The notes beneath the pieces were generated by a model, which searched no databases, was not told the origin of the DNA, and saw nothing but the letters and a program-made list of their open reading frames with translations. DNA of 42,634 nucleotides from Mojavia pulchra JT2-VF2. Its GTDB lineage: Bacteria; Cyanobacteriota; Cyanobacteriia; Cyanobacteriales; Nostocaceae. Made by a program: the position numbers and the translations under genes. The stretch is from positions 1 through 42,634 of the forward strand of contig JAHHHN010000038.1 in NCBI GenBank assembly GCA_019359325.1, in the 5' to 3' direction. Positions 1 through 6,907 of the stretch are shown here, piece by piece (the stretch's first letter is position 1; each line of letters starts with the position of its first letter).

Positions 1-112
1 TCATTAGGACGCCGAACCAGCCGATGTAGAGGCGGTTTTGGGTGCTGGTGATCCAGTTGCAGAACCGCTCCCATACGTTGGCGCTAGCGCGCTGCTGTAA
101 GGTTGCTGTCAT
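1..112 (-). CDS. psbA: Photosystem II D1 protein, 5' end only (cut by window edge)
   Basis: The reverse strand from the ATG at 112 reads [17 protein letters not shown] and then a segment containing [17 protein letters not shown]. This is the well-conserved N-terminus of D1, the photosystem II reaction-centre protein that carries the secondary quinone site and is replaced during photodamage repair. Only 37 codons lie in the window and the frame is open to the edge, so the D1 variant cannot be judged. Gene start, promoter and a 5'-UTR hairpin are all present upstream. Identification is secure from the N-terminal sequence alone. Confidence 0.95.
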   Translation of the reverse strand, partial: MTATLQQRASANVWERFCNWITSTQNRLYIGWFGVLM

Positions 113-147
113 TGTTTTATGATTGCTGGGTATTTTTTATGATGTTC

Positions 148-167
148 CAGGTAAGTTGATTTACCTG
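148..167 (-). promoter_or_regulatory. Hairpin at the 5' end of the psbA leader
   Basis: CAGGTAA (148-154) and TTACCTG (161-167) are perfect inverted arms with a six-base loop. The hairpin begins only a few bases after the expected transcription start, so it would cap the 5' end of psbA mRNA. A role in mRNA stability or light-dependent decay is inference. Confidence 0.5.
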
Positions 168-176
168 TTAATTAAG

Positions 177-205
177 ATAGTAAACAGTTTGTTGCATTTT
201 GTAAA
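177..205 (-). promoter_or_regulatory. psbA sigma70-type promoter
   Basis: On the minus strand there is TTTACA (200-205), a 17-base spacer and TACTAT (177-182). This is close to the consensus for the housekeeping cyanobacterial sigma factor. Transcription would begin near 170, about 58 bases before the psbA ATG at 112. Confidence 0.7.
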
Positions 206-674
206 GTATTTCATCAAAAATTTTGATAATCCTGAGAAACACTAGTTTTAATAGAGGATGTTTAAAAGCTTCAAACCAAACGCTAGAAGCGTTTATGGAG
301 ATTATGAGCTACTGGTTTACAATGCTTCATAGTGTTAATGCTCGTAGTAGTGCATACCAATTTTTGCGCCAATCAACAGTGCTGTAGCTGTTTGGAGAGT
401 TTATGGGCGCGGCGCGCTTCCGCGCGCCCTGTTGCCCAACCGCACTCCGTGCAGTTCCCTCAAATCTCCGCTTTGAGGGAGCCTGTTCAGGAAGAACAGG
501 CTTGGTAACATACGGGCGATCGCAAAATTAAACTTAAGCTGCTTTTTGTTGTGAACTATTCACTGAACGGTATTGAGATAGTCTGGAAGTAAGTGCAGTG
601 TAGCAGCCCCGTAGGTATTCAAGCACTAGCACTGGCAAACGGATATCTGTTATGGGTGACAAGGAGCAACAGCT
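206..674. repeat. Gap with a cluster of three tandem extragenic hairpins (405-502)
   Basis: No gene is seen between psbA and the VOC gene. Three hairpins follow each other. GGCGCGC (411-417) pairs with GCGCGCC (422-428). TCCCTCAAA (456-464) pairs with TTTGAGGGA (472-480). GCCTGTTC (481-488) pairs with GAACAGGC (494-501). A smaller dyad, AAACGCT/AGCGTTT, lies at 278-294, and a HIP1 site follows at about 514. Such GC-rich stacked palindromes are typical interspersed repeats of Nostocales genomes and do not look like a specific terminator. Confidence 0.6.
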
Positions 675-1064
675 ATGAAATTCGGTTACACGATCATCTG
701 GGTGGATGATGTGATTAAAACTGTTGAGTTTTACGAAAAAGCGTTTGGGCTTGTTCGTCGGAATCTCCGAGAAACGGACAAATTTGTTTGGGCAGAAATG
801 GAAACCGGAAACACCACCCTTGCTTTCTCCTCGATCAACGAAGCTCAGATGTTGTTTTCTGGAGGCTTCCATCCTAACGATCCTATACAGCCACCGTCAT
901 TAATTCAGATATCGTTTATCGCTGCTGATGTTGCTACCGCTTATATGAGAGCATTAGGAGCGGGAGCAAAATCATTAGAAGCCCCAAAGCGCCAGCCCTG
1001 GGGACAGATAATTGCTCGCGTCCGCGATCTAAATGGCGTGCTGGTGTCGTTGGTAAGTGGGTAG
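675..1064 (+). CDS. VOC-superfamily (glyoxalase/bleomycin-resistance fold) protein
   Basis: This 129-residue protein has the two-module beta-alpha-beta-beta-beta pattern of the vicinal oxygen chelate fold. Module one is roughly residues 3-55 (IIWVDDVIKTVEFYEKAFGL). Module two is roughly 75-128 and ends with RVRDLNGVLVSLV, the usual DPDGN-like closing strand. The length is normal for single-domain members, which act as lyases, dioxygenases or drug-binding proteins. The substrate cannot be read from sequence. The start is well set by AAGGAG at 660-665, nine bases before the ATG. No operon partner is evident; the next gene starts 83 bases downstream. Confidence 0.8.
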   Translation: MKFGYTIIWVDDVIKTVEFYEKAFGLVRRNLRETDKFVWAEMETGNTTLAFSSINEAQMLFSGGFHPNDPIQPPSLIQISFIAADVATAYMRALGAGAKSLEAPKRQPWGQIIARVRDLNGVLVSLVSG

Positions 1065-1147
1065 GCTAAATCAAAAAAATTAGGGTTGGCTTGAGAATGT
1101 TAATTACATTTTCCATGCCAAATATAAAAATTTAAGTCTGAAATTTT

Positions 1148-2344
1148 ATGGATTCTAATCCAGCGCTGTGTACAGCCATAGCCCGTCGTATTAACACCAG
1201 CCCTCGACGGCGAATTACTTTTGCTGAATACATGGACATGGTGTTATATCATCCTGAACATGGTTACTATTCCAGCAATGCAGTCAAACTTGGGTTTCAA
1301 GGTGGTGATTTTTTTACCTCTGTTCACCTCGGTGCAGACTTTGGCGAGTTACTGGCAGAACAATTTGTCCAGATGTGGAATATTTTAGGGCGACCTGTAA
1401 GCTTTTCTCTAGTAGAAATGGGAGCAGGTCAAGGACTACTAGCCTCGCATATTCTTAAGTACTGTCAGCAGCAGTACCCTGGGTTTTTTGCCGTTTTGGA
1501 ATATCTCATTGTTGAGAAGTCCCCAGTCTTTAGGCAAGAACAACAGCAACGTTTGCAAGAGTTCTCAGTGAATTGGTGCAATCTAGAGGAGATACCACCC
1601 AACTCAATTACTGGTTGCTTTTTTTCTAATGAATTAGTAGATGCCTTACCAGTGCATCAGTTGATCCTAGAGGCAGGGCAACTGCGAGAAATTTATGTGA
1701 CAACACGGGAAGCTTGTACTGCTGTTCCCTTACCCTCTGGTTCTGTGCCATCATTTGTAGAAGTAATCGGCGAACTTTCTACCGATCATCTGGCTGAATA
1801 TTTCGATTTAGTAGAAATTGAAATTAGTAAAAGTGTTTATGGGGATGGTTACCGCAGTGAAATTAATTTAGCAGCTCTAGACTGGTTGAGTATAGTAGCG
1901 AACCGCTTGCGGTGTGGCTATGTGTTAACTATTGATTATGGCTATCCTGCAAGTCGTTACTACAACCCCAGGCGATCGCAAGGAACTCTACAGTGCTACT
2001 CTCACCATCGCTACCATGATAATCCCTATATCAACATCGGGCAGCAGGATATTACAGCCCATGTTGACTTTACTGCTTTAGAAAGATGGGGCGATCGCTG
2101 CGGTTTAGATAAAGTTGGCTTTACGCAGCAGGGATTATTTTTGATGGCATTGGGATTAGGCGATCGCATTGCTGCTCTTTCTCATCAAGAACAACCTCTT
2201 TCTCAGTTATTACAGCGGCGAGAGTCACTACACGAACTGATGAACCCTTTGGGACTGGGCGGTTTTGGTGTCCTAGTTCAAAGCAAGGGATTAAAGCAAA
2301 CAGAAATCTCTCAACCGCTCAAGGGATTAACTATACCAGAGTAA
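1148..2344 (+). CDS. SAM-dependent methyltransferase, MidA/NDUFAF7 family
   Basis: This 398-residue soluble protein belongs to the Methyltransf_28 family. The glycine-rich SAM loop is MGAGQGLLAS at residues 91-100. The family signature SNELVDALPVH lies at about 160-170, and a second conserved block, LTIDYGYPA, lies past the middle. The N-terminal ITFAEYMDMVLYHPEHGYY matches the family's start (normally F..FM..aLY.P..GYY). The animal member NDUFAF7 methylates an arginine of complex I subunit NDUFS2. By analogy a bacterial target could be the NDH complex, but that is inference. Length is usual. No clear Shine-Dalgarno is seen before the ATG. Confidence 0.85.
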   Translation: MDSNPALCTAIARRINTSPRRRITFAEYMDMVLYHPEHGYYSSNAVKLGFQGGDFFTSVHLGADFGELLAEQFVQMWNILGRPVSFSLVEMGAGQGLLASHILKYCQQQYPGFFAVLEYLIVEKSPVFRQEQQQRLQEFSVNWCNLEEIPPNSITGCFFSNELVDALPVHQLILEAGQLREIYVTTREACTAVPLPSGSVPSFVEVIGELSTDHLAEYFDLVEIEISKSVYGDGYRSEINLAALDWLSIVANRLRCGYVLTIDYGYPASRYYNPRRSQGTLQCYSHHRYHDNPYINIGQQDITAHVDFTALERWGDRCGLDKVGFTQQGLFLMALGLGDRIAALSHQEQPLSQLLQRRESLHELMNPLGLGGFGVLVQSKGLKQTEISQPLKGLTIPE

Positions 2345-2448
2345 AGATAAAAGTGAAAAGTTAAAACTCTATTAATACGGCATTAGTCTAAATGGACTAG
2401 GATAACACTGATGACAATGACAACAAATACATTAGGAAACTAATAATT

Positions 2449-2544
2449 ATGAGTACCCATGACTTGTTAATGCTAGTAACGCTACTGGCTCCAGGCCTGT
2501 TACTGTCAATTGTGATTATGGCAAGTTTTGCTGCAGGTGGCTAA
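2449..2544 (+). CDS. 31-residue single-helix membrane microprotein
   Basis: The ORF begins MSTHDLLMLVTLLAPGLL, continues with one hydrophobic segment (about residues 6-28) and ends ASFAAGG then TAA. AGGAAA lies about 11 bases before the ATG. The size and single helix resemble the tiny subunits of cyanobacterial photosystems, cytochrome b6f or NDH-1. The sequence does not match PetN, PetL, PsaM, Psb30, PsbX or PsbT as I know them, so no function is assigned. It lies alone between the methyltransferase and the dehydrogenase. Confidence 0.5.
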   Translation: MSTHDLLMLVTLLAPGLLLSIVIMASFAAGG

Positions 2545-2635
2545 CTACAAAATATGGAAGTAATGGGTGAAAGGCTCAATATTCACTAGTCCTTACTCAC
2601 TACTTCCTAGAGGCTGACAATCAAACGATAGAAAC

Positions 2636-2666
2636 GCGATGTCTATGACGGGCTTCGCCTACGCTG
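2636..2666. repeat. Nostocales interspersed repeat fragment
   Basis: The stretch GCGATGTCTATGACGGGCTT followed by CGCCTACGCT resembles a short element common in Nostoc genomes, often inside or next to genes. It sits just before the ribosome-binding site of the dehydrogenase and would be in its leader. Confidence 0.45.
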
Positions 2667-2685
2667 TACCAAAGGAACATAAACA

Positions 2686-3564
2686 ATGAAGGTGGCATTT
2701 CTGGGAACTGGACTGATGGGTCTACCGATGGCTCAAAGGTTATTAGCAGCCAATATACAGTTAGTTGCTTACAACCGCACCCCAGAAAAATTAGCACCAT
2801 TACAAGCTGCTGGTGCAGAAATTGCGACACATCCCCGCCATGCAATTCACGCTGCTGATTGCATAATTCTCATGCTCACGAATGCTGCTGCCATATATAG
2901 TGTGTTGCTTTCTGATACTTCGTGGCGCACTCTCTCCGGGCGCACCGTCATCCAAATGGGGACTATTACTCCTACAGAAAGCCAAGAAATTAGAGATGCA
3001 GTAGTCGCAGCTGGTGGTGAGTATATAGAAGCGCCAGTATTAGGTAGTATCCCAGAAGCCAAAGCTGGCAAACTGATTGTCATGGTGGGCGCACAGGAAG
3101 AACAATTTCAGCGCTACCTAGAATTATTAAAACATTTTGGCCCAGAACCTAAATTGGTAGGGTCTGTAGGAGCTGCGGCATCCATCAAGTTAGCACTAAA
3201 TCAATTAATTGCTTCTCTAACAACTAGCTTTGCTTTGAGTCTAGCATTTGTCCAACATCAGGGAATTGATGTGGAAACATTTATGCAAATTCTTAGAGAA
3301 AGTTCGCTTTACGCCCCTACCTTTGATAAAAAACTCCAAAGGATGTTGGAAGGTAATTATGCTAATCCTAATTTTCCAACTAAACATTTGTTGAAAGATA
3401 CTGACTTATTTATCAATGAAGCTAAATCCGTTGATTTAGATATCAGCAGTATTAAAGGTGTTAAGCAAATTCTGCAAACAGCAATGAAAATGTCGTTTGC
3501 TAATGATGATTACTCATCAGTATTTTATGCAATTAAAGCGTGGGAAGAGGGCAGATGGGAATAG
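2686..3564 (+). CDS. NAD(P)-dependent beta-hydroxyacid dehydrogenase (HIBADH/GLYR1-like)
   Basis: The protein has 292 residues. Residues 1-160 are a Rossmann domain with GTGLMGLPMA (G7, G9, G12). YNRTPEK at 29-35 follows beta-2, and its Asn-Arg-Thr favours NADP over NAD. Residues 161-292 form the all-helical domain with the catalytic pair K168 and N172 in IKLALNQ. EAPVLGSIPEAKAGKL is the usual substrate-loop block. The family reduces or oxidises small beta-hydroxyacids or semialdehydes (3-hydroxyisobutyrate, tartronate, succinic semialdehyde), and which one applies here is not clear. AAAGGA at 2671 sets the start. It converges on the NACHT gene with only 23 bases between stops. Confidence 0.88.
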   Translation: MKVAFLGTGLMGLPMAQRLLAANIQLVAYNRTPEKLAPLQAAGAEIATHPRHAIHAADCIILMLTNAAAIYSVLLSDTSWRTLSGRTVIQMGTITPTESQEIRDAVVAAGGEYIEAPVLGSIPEAKAGKLIVMVGAQEEQFQRYLELLKHFGPEPKLVGSVGAAASIKLALNQLIASLTTSFALSLAFVQHQGIDVETFMQILRESSLYAPTFDKKLQRMLEGNYANPNFPTKHLLKDTDLFINEAKSVDLDISSIKGVKQILQTAMKMSFANDDYSSVFYAIKAWEEGRWE

Positions 3565-3587
3565 AAAGAACGGTGCTGTCTAAAAGC

Positions 3588-5117
3588 TCAATGCATAGAT
3601 TGTTTTGTGTGTTTGCCAGCCAAGTATTCTTGAAAAGTAATATGAGAAAAAGAATAAATACCCCGTGCCCGCTCCACTAGCAAACCATATTGAGCTTCAA
3701 TAGATTTTAGAATAGCTTTGCTATCTAATTGCAATAATTCTAAGGCGGTGTTGGCATGAGCCAAGTCGCAGATATAGCCGCTAATCTCCTGCTCAATAAC
3801 TTCCTGCTTGAAGAAGTACTTGTTTTGCTCTTTGGTAGTATAAGCAATTTGGCTGAGTAATTCTTCTTGTTTTGGGGAAATTTGTTTGTAAATCTGAAAT
3901 CGTTCAATATGGCGCTGGGCGTCCCATTTCTTAAGAAATATATGTAGTGCTTCTTGATAAATTTCTGATTGCTGCGCTGGAAAATCGCCTCTTTGCTCAA
4001 AAATTAAGCAAAGAAGGGTGAGTAGTAAAGGATTATTTGCAAGTTCTTGGAGTGGCTGATTTTCTTGCAGTTTGTGCAGAAAGCGTTCTGCCGTCATCAG
4101 TTCATTCACCTGAAACCACTTGGTTGCAAAGTCAGCAATCTGTTGGTAAGCAAAATCAGCAATTTCTACTTCGGTAAACTGCTCAAAAATATAATTGATT
4201 GCTGCAACTCGGCAGGTGATGACAATGAAACAAGAGTAAAATCGCGTTGCAACCTTGCGAATATCTTGCAAAACTCTATCAAATTCAGCTTCTTGAACTT
4301 CATCTAACCCATCTAATAAAATTATTGCTTGCCCCCGCATTAAAATAGTTTCTGCGGCATTGGGTACATCAAACCCACAATCTTCAAATTGCTGTGTGAT
4401 GTACTCTAATAAACTTGGTTGTCCTCTAGTCTCTGCAAAATCCTTGAGACTAATAAAAATTGGAACGCGATTGCGCGGAGCGCAGCGCCAAAGGCGATCG
4501 CCTTGAAACTCGCTTAAGTTACACTCAATTGCTAGCCATTTTAAAAATGTAGTCTTGCCTGTTCCTGGCTTGCCTAAAATTATCAGTTTGTCGTAGCGTT
4601 CTACAATTTCTAATGCTGGTAAGCGCTTTTGTTGGAGAATACCCAAGTCAAAAGGGTTGGAGTGTTCTGCGTCAAAATTACGTGACATCTCCTCAATATC
4701 TAACCGCCTGTTTCTAGCCACTCGCTCTAGGAAGTTGACATCGGTGTAAATAGCATCCAGTCTCATCGGTTGTTCCATATCTAGCACTCGCATTACACCA
4801 CAACGTCTTTGAATGCTTTCGTGGATTTTTTCGCGGGCAATTTGCACCAGACTCTTAATTTCGCAAACTTTTGCTGCCTCTTCTACATGAGGAAAGGATG
4901 ACGCAGTGATAATTTCTTCCCAGTTGAGGTTAAGCTTTTCGCAAATTGTGACAAAGATATAACGATCAACGGGTTTACCTTGAAAAAACTTGGTAACTGG
5001 CTGACGGCTAATGCCTAGTTCTCCTGCTAAACCCTGCTGCGTTAAGGAATTCCGAATCAGTGCAGCTTCTGCTTTACTAACTCCCTCTGCCGATGCTTGG
5101 AGCGATCGCCTAGTCAT
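3588..5117 (-). CDS. HTH-NACHT STAND NTPase (bacterial NLR-like), short form
   Basis: This 509-residue protein has an Xre-like helix-turn-helix at about residues 18-65 (LAGELGISRQPVTKFFQGKP). A linker of about 100 residues follows, then a NACHT NTPase with Walker A GKPGTGKTT (182-190) and Walker B ILLDGLDEV (266-274). A helical region ends near SFSHITFQEYLAGKH. The last block is a typical NACHT-associated motif, normally followed by a long sensor of HEAT, pentapeptide or WD repeats. Here the protein stops about six residues later, so either it is a short natural form or the sensor has been lost. NACHT proteins of bacteria include phage-defence NLR homologues. The HTH suggests DNA binding. GGAG lies just before the ATG. 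The gene is divergent from a toxin-antitoxin pair. Confidence 0.88.
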   Translation of the reverse strand: MTRRSLQASAEGVSKAEAALIRNSLTQQGLAGELGISRQPVTKFFQGKPVDRYIFVTICEKLNLNWEEIITASSFPHVEEAAKVCEIKSLVQIAREKIHESIQRRCGVMRVLDMEQPMRLDAIYTDVNFLERVARNRRLDIEEMSRNFDAEHSNPFDLGILQQKRLPALEIVERYDKLIILGKPGTGKTTFLKWLAIECNLSEFQGDRLWRCAPRNRVPIFISLKDFAETRGQPSLLEYITQQFEDCGFDVPNAAETILMRGQAIILLDGLDEVQEAEFDRVLQDIRKVATRFYSCFIVITCRVAAINYIFEQFTEVEIADFAYQQIADFATKWFQVNELMTAERFLHKLQENQPLQELANNPLLLTLLCLIFEQRGDFPAQQSEIYQEALHIFLKKWDAQRHIERFQIYKQISPKQEELLSQIAYTTKEQNKYFFKQEVIEQEISGYICDLAHANTALELLQLDSKAILKSIEAQYGLLVERARGIYSFSHITFQEYLAGKHTKQSMH

Positions 5118-5179
5118 TCCACTCCATCAAAAATTATTGTGTTGATTATATTTAGCTACTTTAAACATAATCTATACAA

Positions 5180-5235
5180 AAGTCATTCAAAAGTCATACA
5201 TAAGTCAATCACACAGTTGACTGTAAATCACACAG
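5180..5235. promoter_or_regulatory. Operator-like array of 11-bp-spaced direct repeats
   Basis: Three copies of a ten-base motif start at 5180 (AAGTCATTCA), 5191 (AAGTCATACA) and 5202 (AAGTCAATCA), exactly one helical turn apart. A second direct repeat, AATCACACAG, occurs at 5207-5216 and 5226-5235, with GTTGACT (reverse complement AGTCAAC) between. The array fills the gap between the divergent NACHT and antitoxin genes, upstream of a candidate promoter at 5265. It looks like a cooperative binding site for the HTH protein of either flank. Which protein binds is inference. Confidence 0.6.
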
Positions 5236-5264
5236 AAAAGTGCGAATCTATAGATCTAGCTCAT

Positions 5265-5293
5265 TTGACATCTCTTACAATAGTTGAGTTAAT
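5265..5293 (+). promoter_or_regulatory. Candidate promoter of the antitoxin-toxin genes
   Basis: TTGACA (5265-5270) is followed after 17 bases by GTTAAT (5288-5293), a weak -10 matching four of six positions. TAATAT two bases further is an alternative. The operator-like repeats lie immediately upstream. Confidence 0.4.
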
Positions 5294-5325
5294 ATTTATG
5301 TTACGTTGTCGCCCAAGGTGGGGTC

Positions 5326-5943
5326 ATGATTATGATTAATGTCAATATAAATGCCCCTTCTGCACAGGCAGGAACCCAACAAGCGCTCGAAAGAATAGCA
5401 GAGGCAATGCAGGTAGTTCTAACTTCGCTTCAGCCTGATGAAATTAAAGATTTAGCCGACCAATTGGAAACGACTGATAGTAAGCCAAAATATTCCAAGG
5501 CTGAAATCAACTTTGCTGCCAAGCTTGGTGCTAATAAAATCAGTGATGAAGAGCGATGTAGGTTAGAATTGTCTGCTCTGACGAAACATTTTAAGTGGAG
5601 ACAAGATTTACTTAAATCTTCATTAACTGCACCACAAGTGGCTGAACTGTTGAATACAACTCGTCAAACGCCACATGATCGCTTAAAAAAGAATAGCTTA
5701 ATTGCTGTTCAAGATAACGGAGTCTGGAAGTTTCCCACGTGGCAATTCGATCCTGAGGGGCCAGATGGCGTGATTGCTGGGTTACCAGATGTTTTAAAAG
5801 CTCTCAATGTTCCTTCTTTATCTAAAATTAGTTGGCTGACTCGACCAAATAAAGCTTTGAATGGTCTAACTCCTGTAGAAGCCTTGAAGTTTGGTCAGAT
5901 AGATGACGTGATTGCTGAAGCCAGGACTTTGGGAGTTTTCTAG
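5326..5943 (+). CDS. Antitoxin of Xre/MbcA/ParS type (toxin-binding domain at C-terminus)
   Basis: The protein has 205 residues. A central HTH-like region at about 100-125 (LTAPQVAELLNTTRQTPHDRL) is followed by VWKFPTWQFDPEGP and GLPDVLKAL. The final 40 residues match the ParS/MbcA toxin-binding domain: SWLTRPNKALNGLTPVEAL, then a helix ending TLGVF. In characterised pairs this domain wraps the RES toxin and the HTH represses the operon. The RES gene lies 209 bases downstream on the same strand, a larger gap than usual. AAGG at 5315-5318 fits the ATG at 5326 better than the in-frame ATG at 5332. The N-terminal 90 residues are an extra region that I do not recognise. Confidence 0.85.
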   Translation: MIMINVNINAPSAQAGTQQALERIAEAMQVVLTSLQPDEIKDLADQLETTDSKPKYSKAEINFAAKLGANKISDEERCRLELSALTKHFKWRQDLLKSSLTAPQVAELLNTTRQTPHDRLKKNSLIAVQDNGVWKFPTWQFDPEGPDGVIAGLPDVLKALNVPSLSKISWLTRPNKALNGLTPVEALKFGQIDDVIAEARTLGVF

Positions 5944-5968
5944 TCACAAATTGTGTTAAACGATCAAC

Positions 5969-6135
5969 TGATTGACTGACGATTGTATTGGGAATTACTC
6001 TTAGGAAGTAAAAATTTCCGGAAATACCTAGTTGACTTTTGAAGTGTGCATGTAGTTAGGGCTTTAAATTCCTAATTTAATAGAGACATTGCAAGAGCCT
6101 GAAAGGTTAAGTATTCCCATTTTGTCAGTCAACCA
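5969..6135. promoter_or_regulatory. Recurring AGTCAA motifs between antitoxin and toxin genes
   Basis: The core of the upstream operator array recurs in this gap. TGATTGACT at 5969-5977 is the exact reverse complement of AGTCAATCA. GTTGACTT at 6031-6038 is the reverse complement of AAGTCAAC. AGTCAACCA lies at 6127-6135, directly before the toxin ribosome-binding site. The gap may hold a second promoter or operator for the toxin alone. Chance occurrence of such a short motif is possible. Confidence 0.4.
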
Positions 6136-6152
6136 GATGAGGAGTGATAAAG

Positions 6153-6815
6153 GTGGTAAAACTAATTGCTCCACCACCTTGCTTCGGCAAGCCGAAACCG
6201 AAATTCTATAACTTAAAGAAGGGTACGGAACTTCTGAGAATTTTTCGTCCAGAATTTAGTCCTACTGCCCTAACTTTTCGTTTTTGGGGCCCACTTTATC
6301 GCTTTGATCATCATCGGGGAGACTGTCCCAGTTTTTACTATGAGCCAGGAGATTATCAACAATGCATTGATCAAGAACGTGGTATATATTACGTTGCGCC
6401 AAAGCTTTCTAGTTGTCTAGTAGAAATTTTTGGAGATGTAGGTTGTATAGAAATTACTGACCATCAGATTGCGATCGTCACTCCTATTAGGAATTTAAAG
6501 TTACTGGATGTACGCGGTTCTGGTGCGATGCGGGCTGGTGCTAATGAGGCTACCCTAGCAAAAACAGAAAAGCGTGGTCTTAGTCAAGCTTGGTCGCGCT
6601 ACTTTTATGAGCAGCAAGTAATCTACTCGGAAATTCACGGTTTGATTTATTGCAATGCTCATAATAATGAAGAAGCGATCGCCATTTATGAACGTGCTGA
6701 ATATCTTCTCGTCTGTCAAAAAGAAAATGTTTTGCCTCTGAAACATGAATTGTTACGCGGATCAATTTTAAAAGCAGCTGGTGAGAATAATTTAGGAGTA
6801 ATTCCCTATTGGTAA
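6153..6815 (+). CDS. RES-domain toxin (NAD+ phosphorylase/ADP-ribosyltransferase-like)
   Basis: This 220-residue protein carries the RES fold. Arginines of the first motif lie in LLRIFRPE (R29, R32) and LYRFDHHRG (R50). GIYYVAPKLSSCLVEIFGD gives the conserved Glu (E91). The last motif is GLIYCNAHNNEEAIAIYERA. RES toxins such as MbcT degrade NAD+ and are neutralised by MbcA/ParS proteins such as the upstream gene. In this alignment the triad Ser falls on Asn168 (YCN), so it may be a divergent subfamily. A GTG at 6144 also opens the frame but directly abuts GAGGAG (6138-6143). The GTG at 6153 has a nine-base spacing and is chosen. Confidence 0.82.
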   Translation: MVKLIAPPPCFGKPKPKFYNLKKGTELLRIFRPEFSPTALTFRFWGPLYRFDHHRGDCPSFYYEPGDYQQCIDQERGIYYVAPKLSSCLVEIFGDVGCIEITDHQIAIVTPIRNLKLLDVRGSGAMRAGANEATLAKTEKRGLSQAWSRYFYEQQVIYSEIHGLIYCNAHNNEEAIAIYERAEYLLVCQKENVLPLKHELLRGSILKAAGENNLGVIPYW

Positions 6816-6907
6816 TTCTGAGTTAAAAACGCTGAATGCTGAGTAAGTTATTTACTTCTTTGTTCAGGATTCAGGGCTAATAATTCAGTACTAAATTTAG
6901 TGAAAGT

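Noticed and set aside
534-872. Minus-strand ORF of 112 codons
   Set aside because: Mostly antisense to the well-supported VOC gene and has no domain-like pattern.
6144-6152. GTG at 6144 as the start of the RES toxin
   Set aside because: It directly abuts the GAGGAG ribosome-binding site; the GTG at 6153 has proper spacing.
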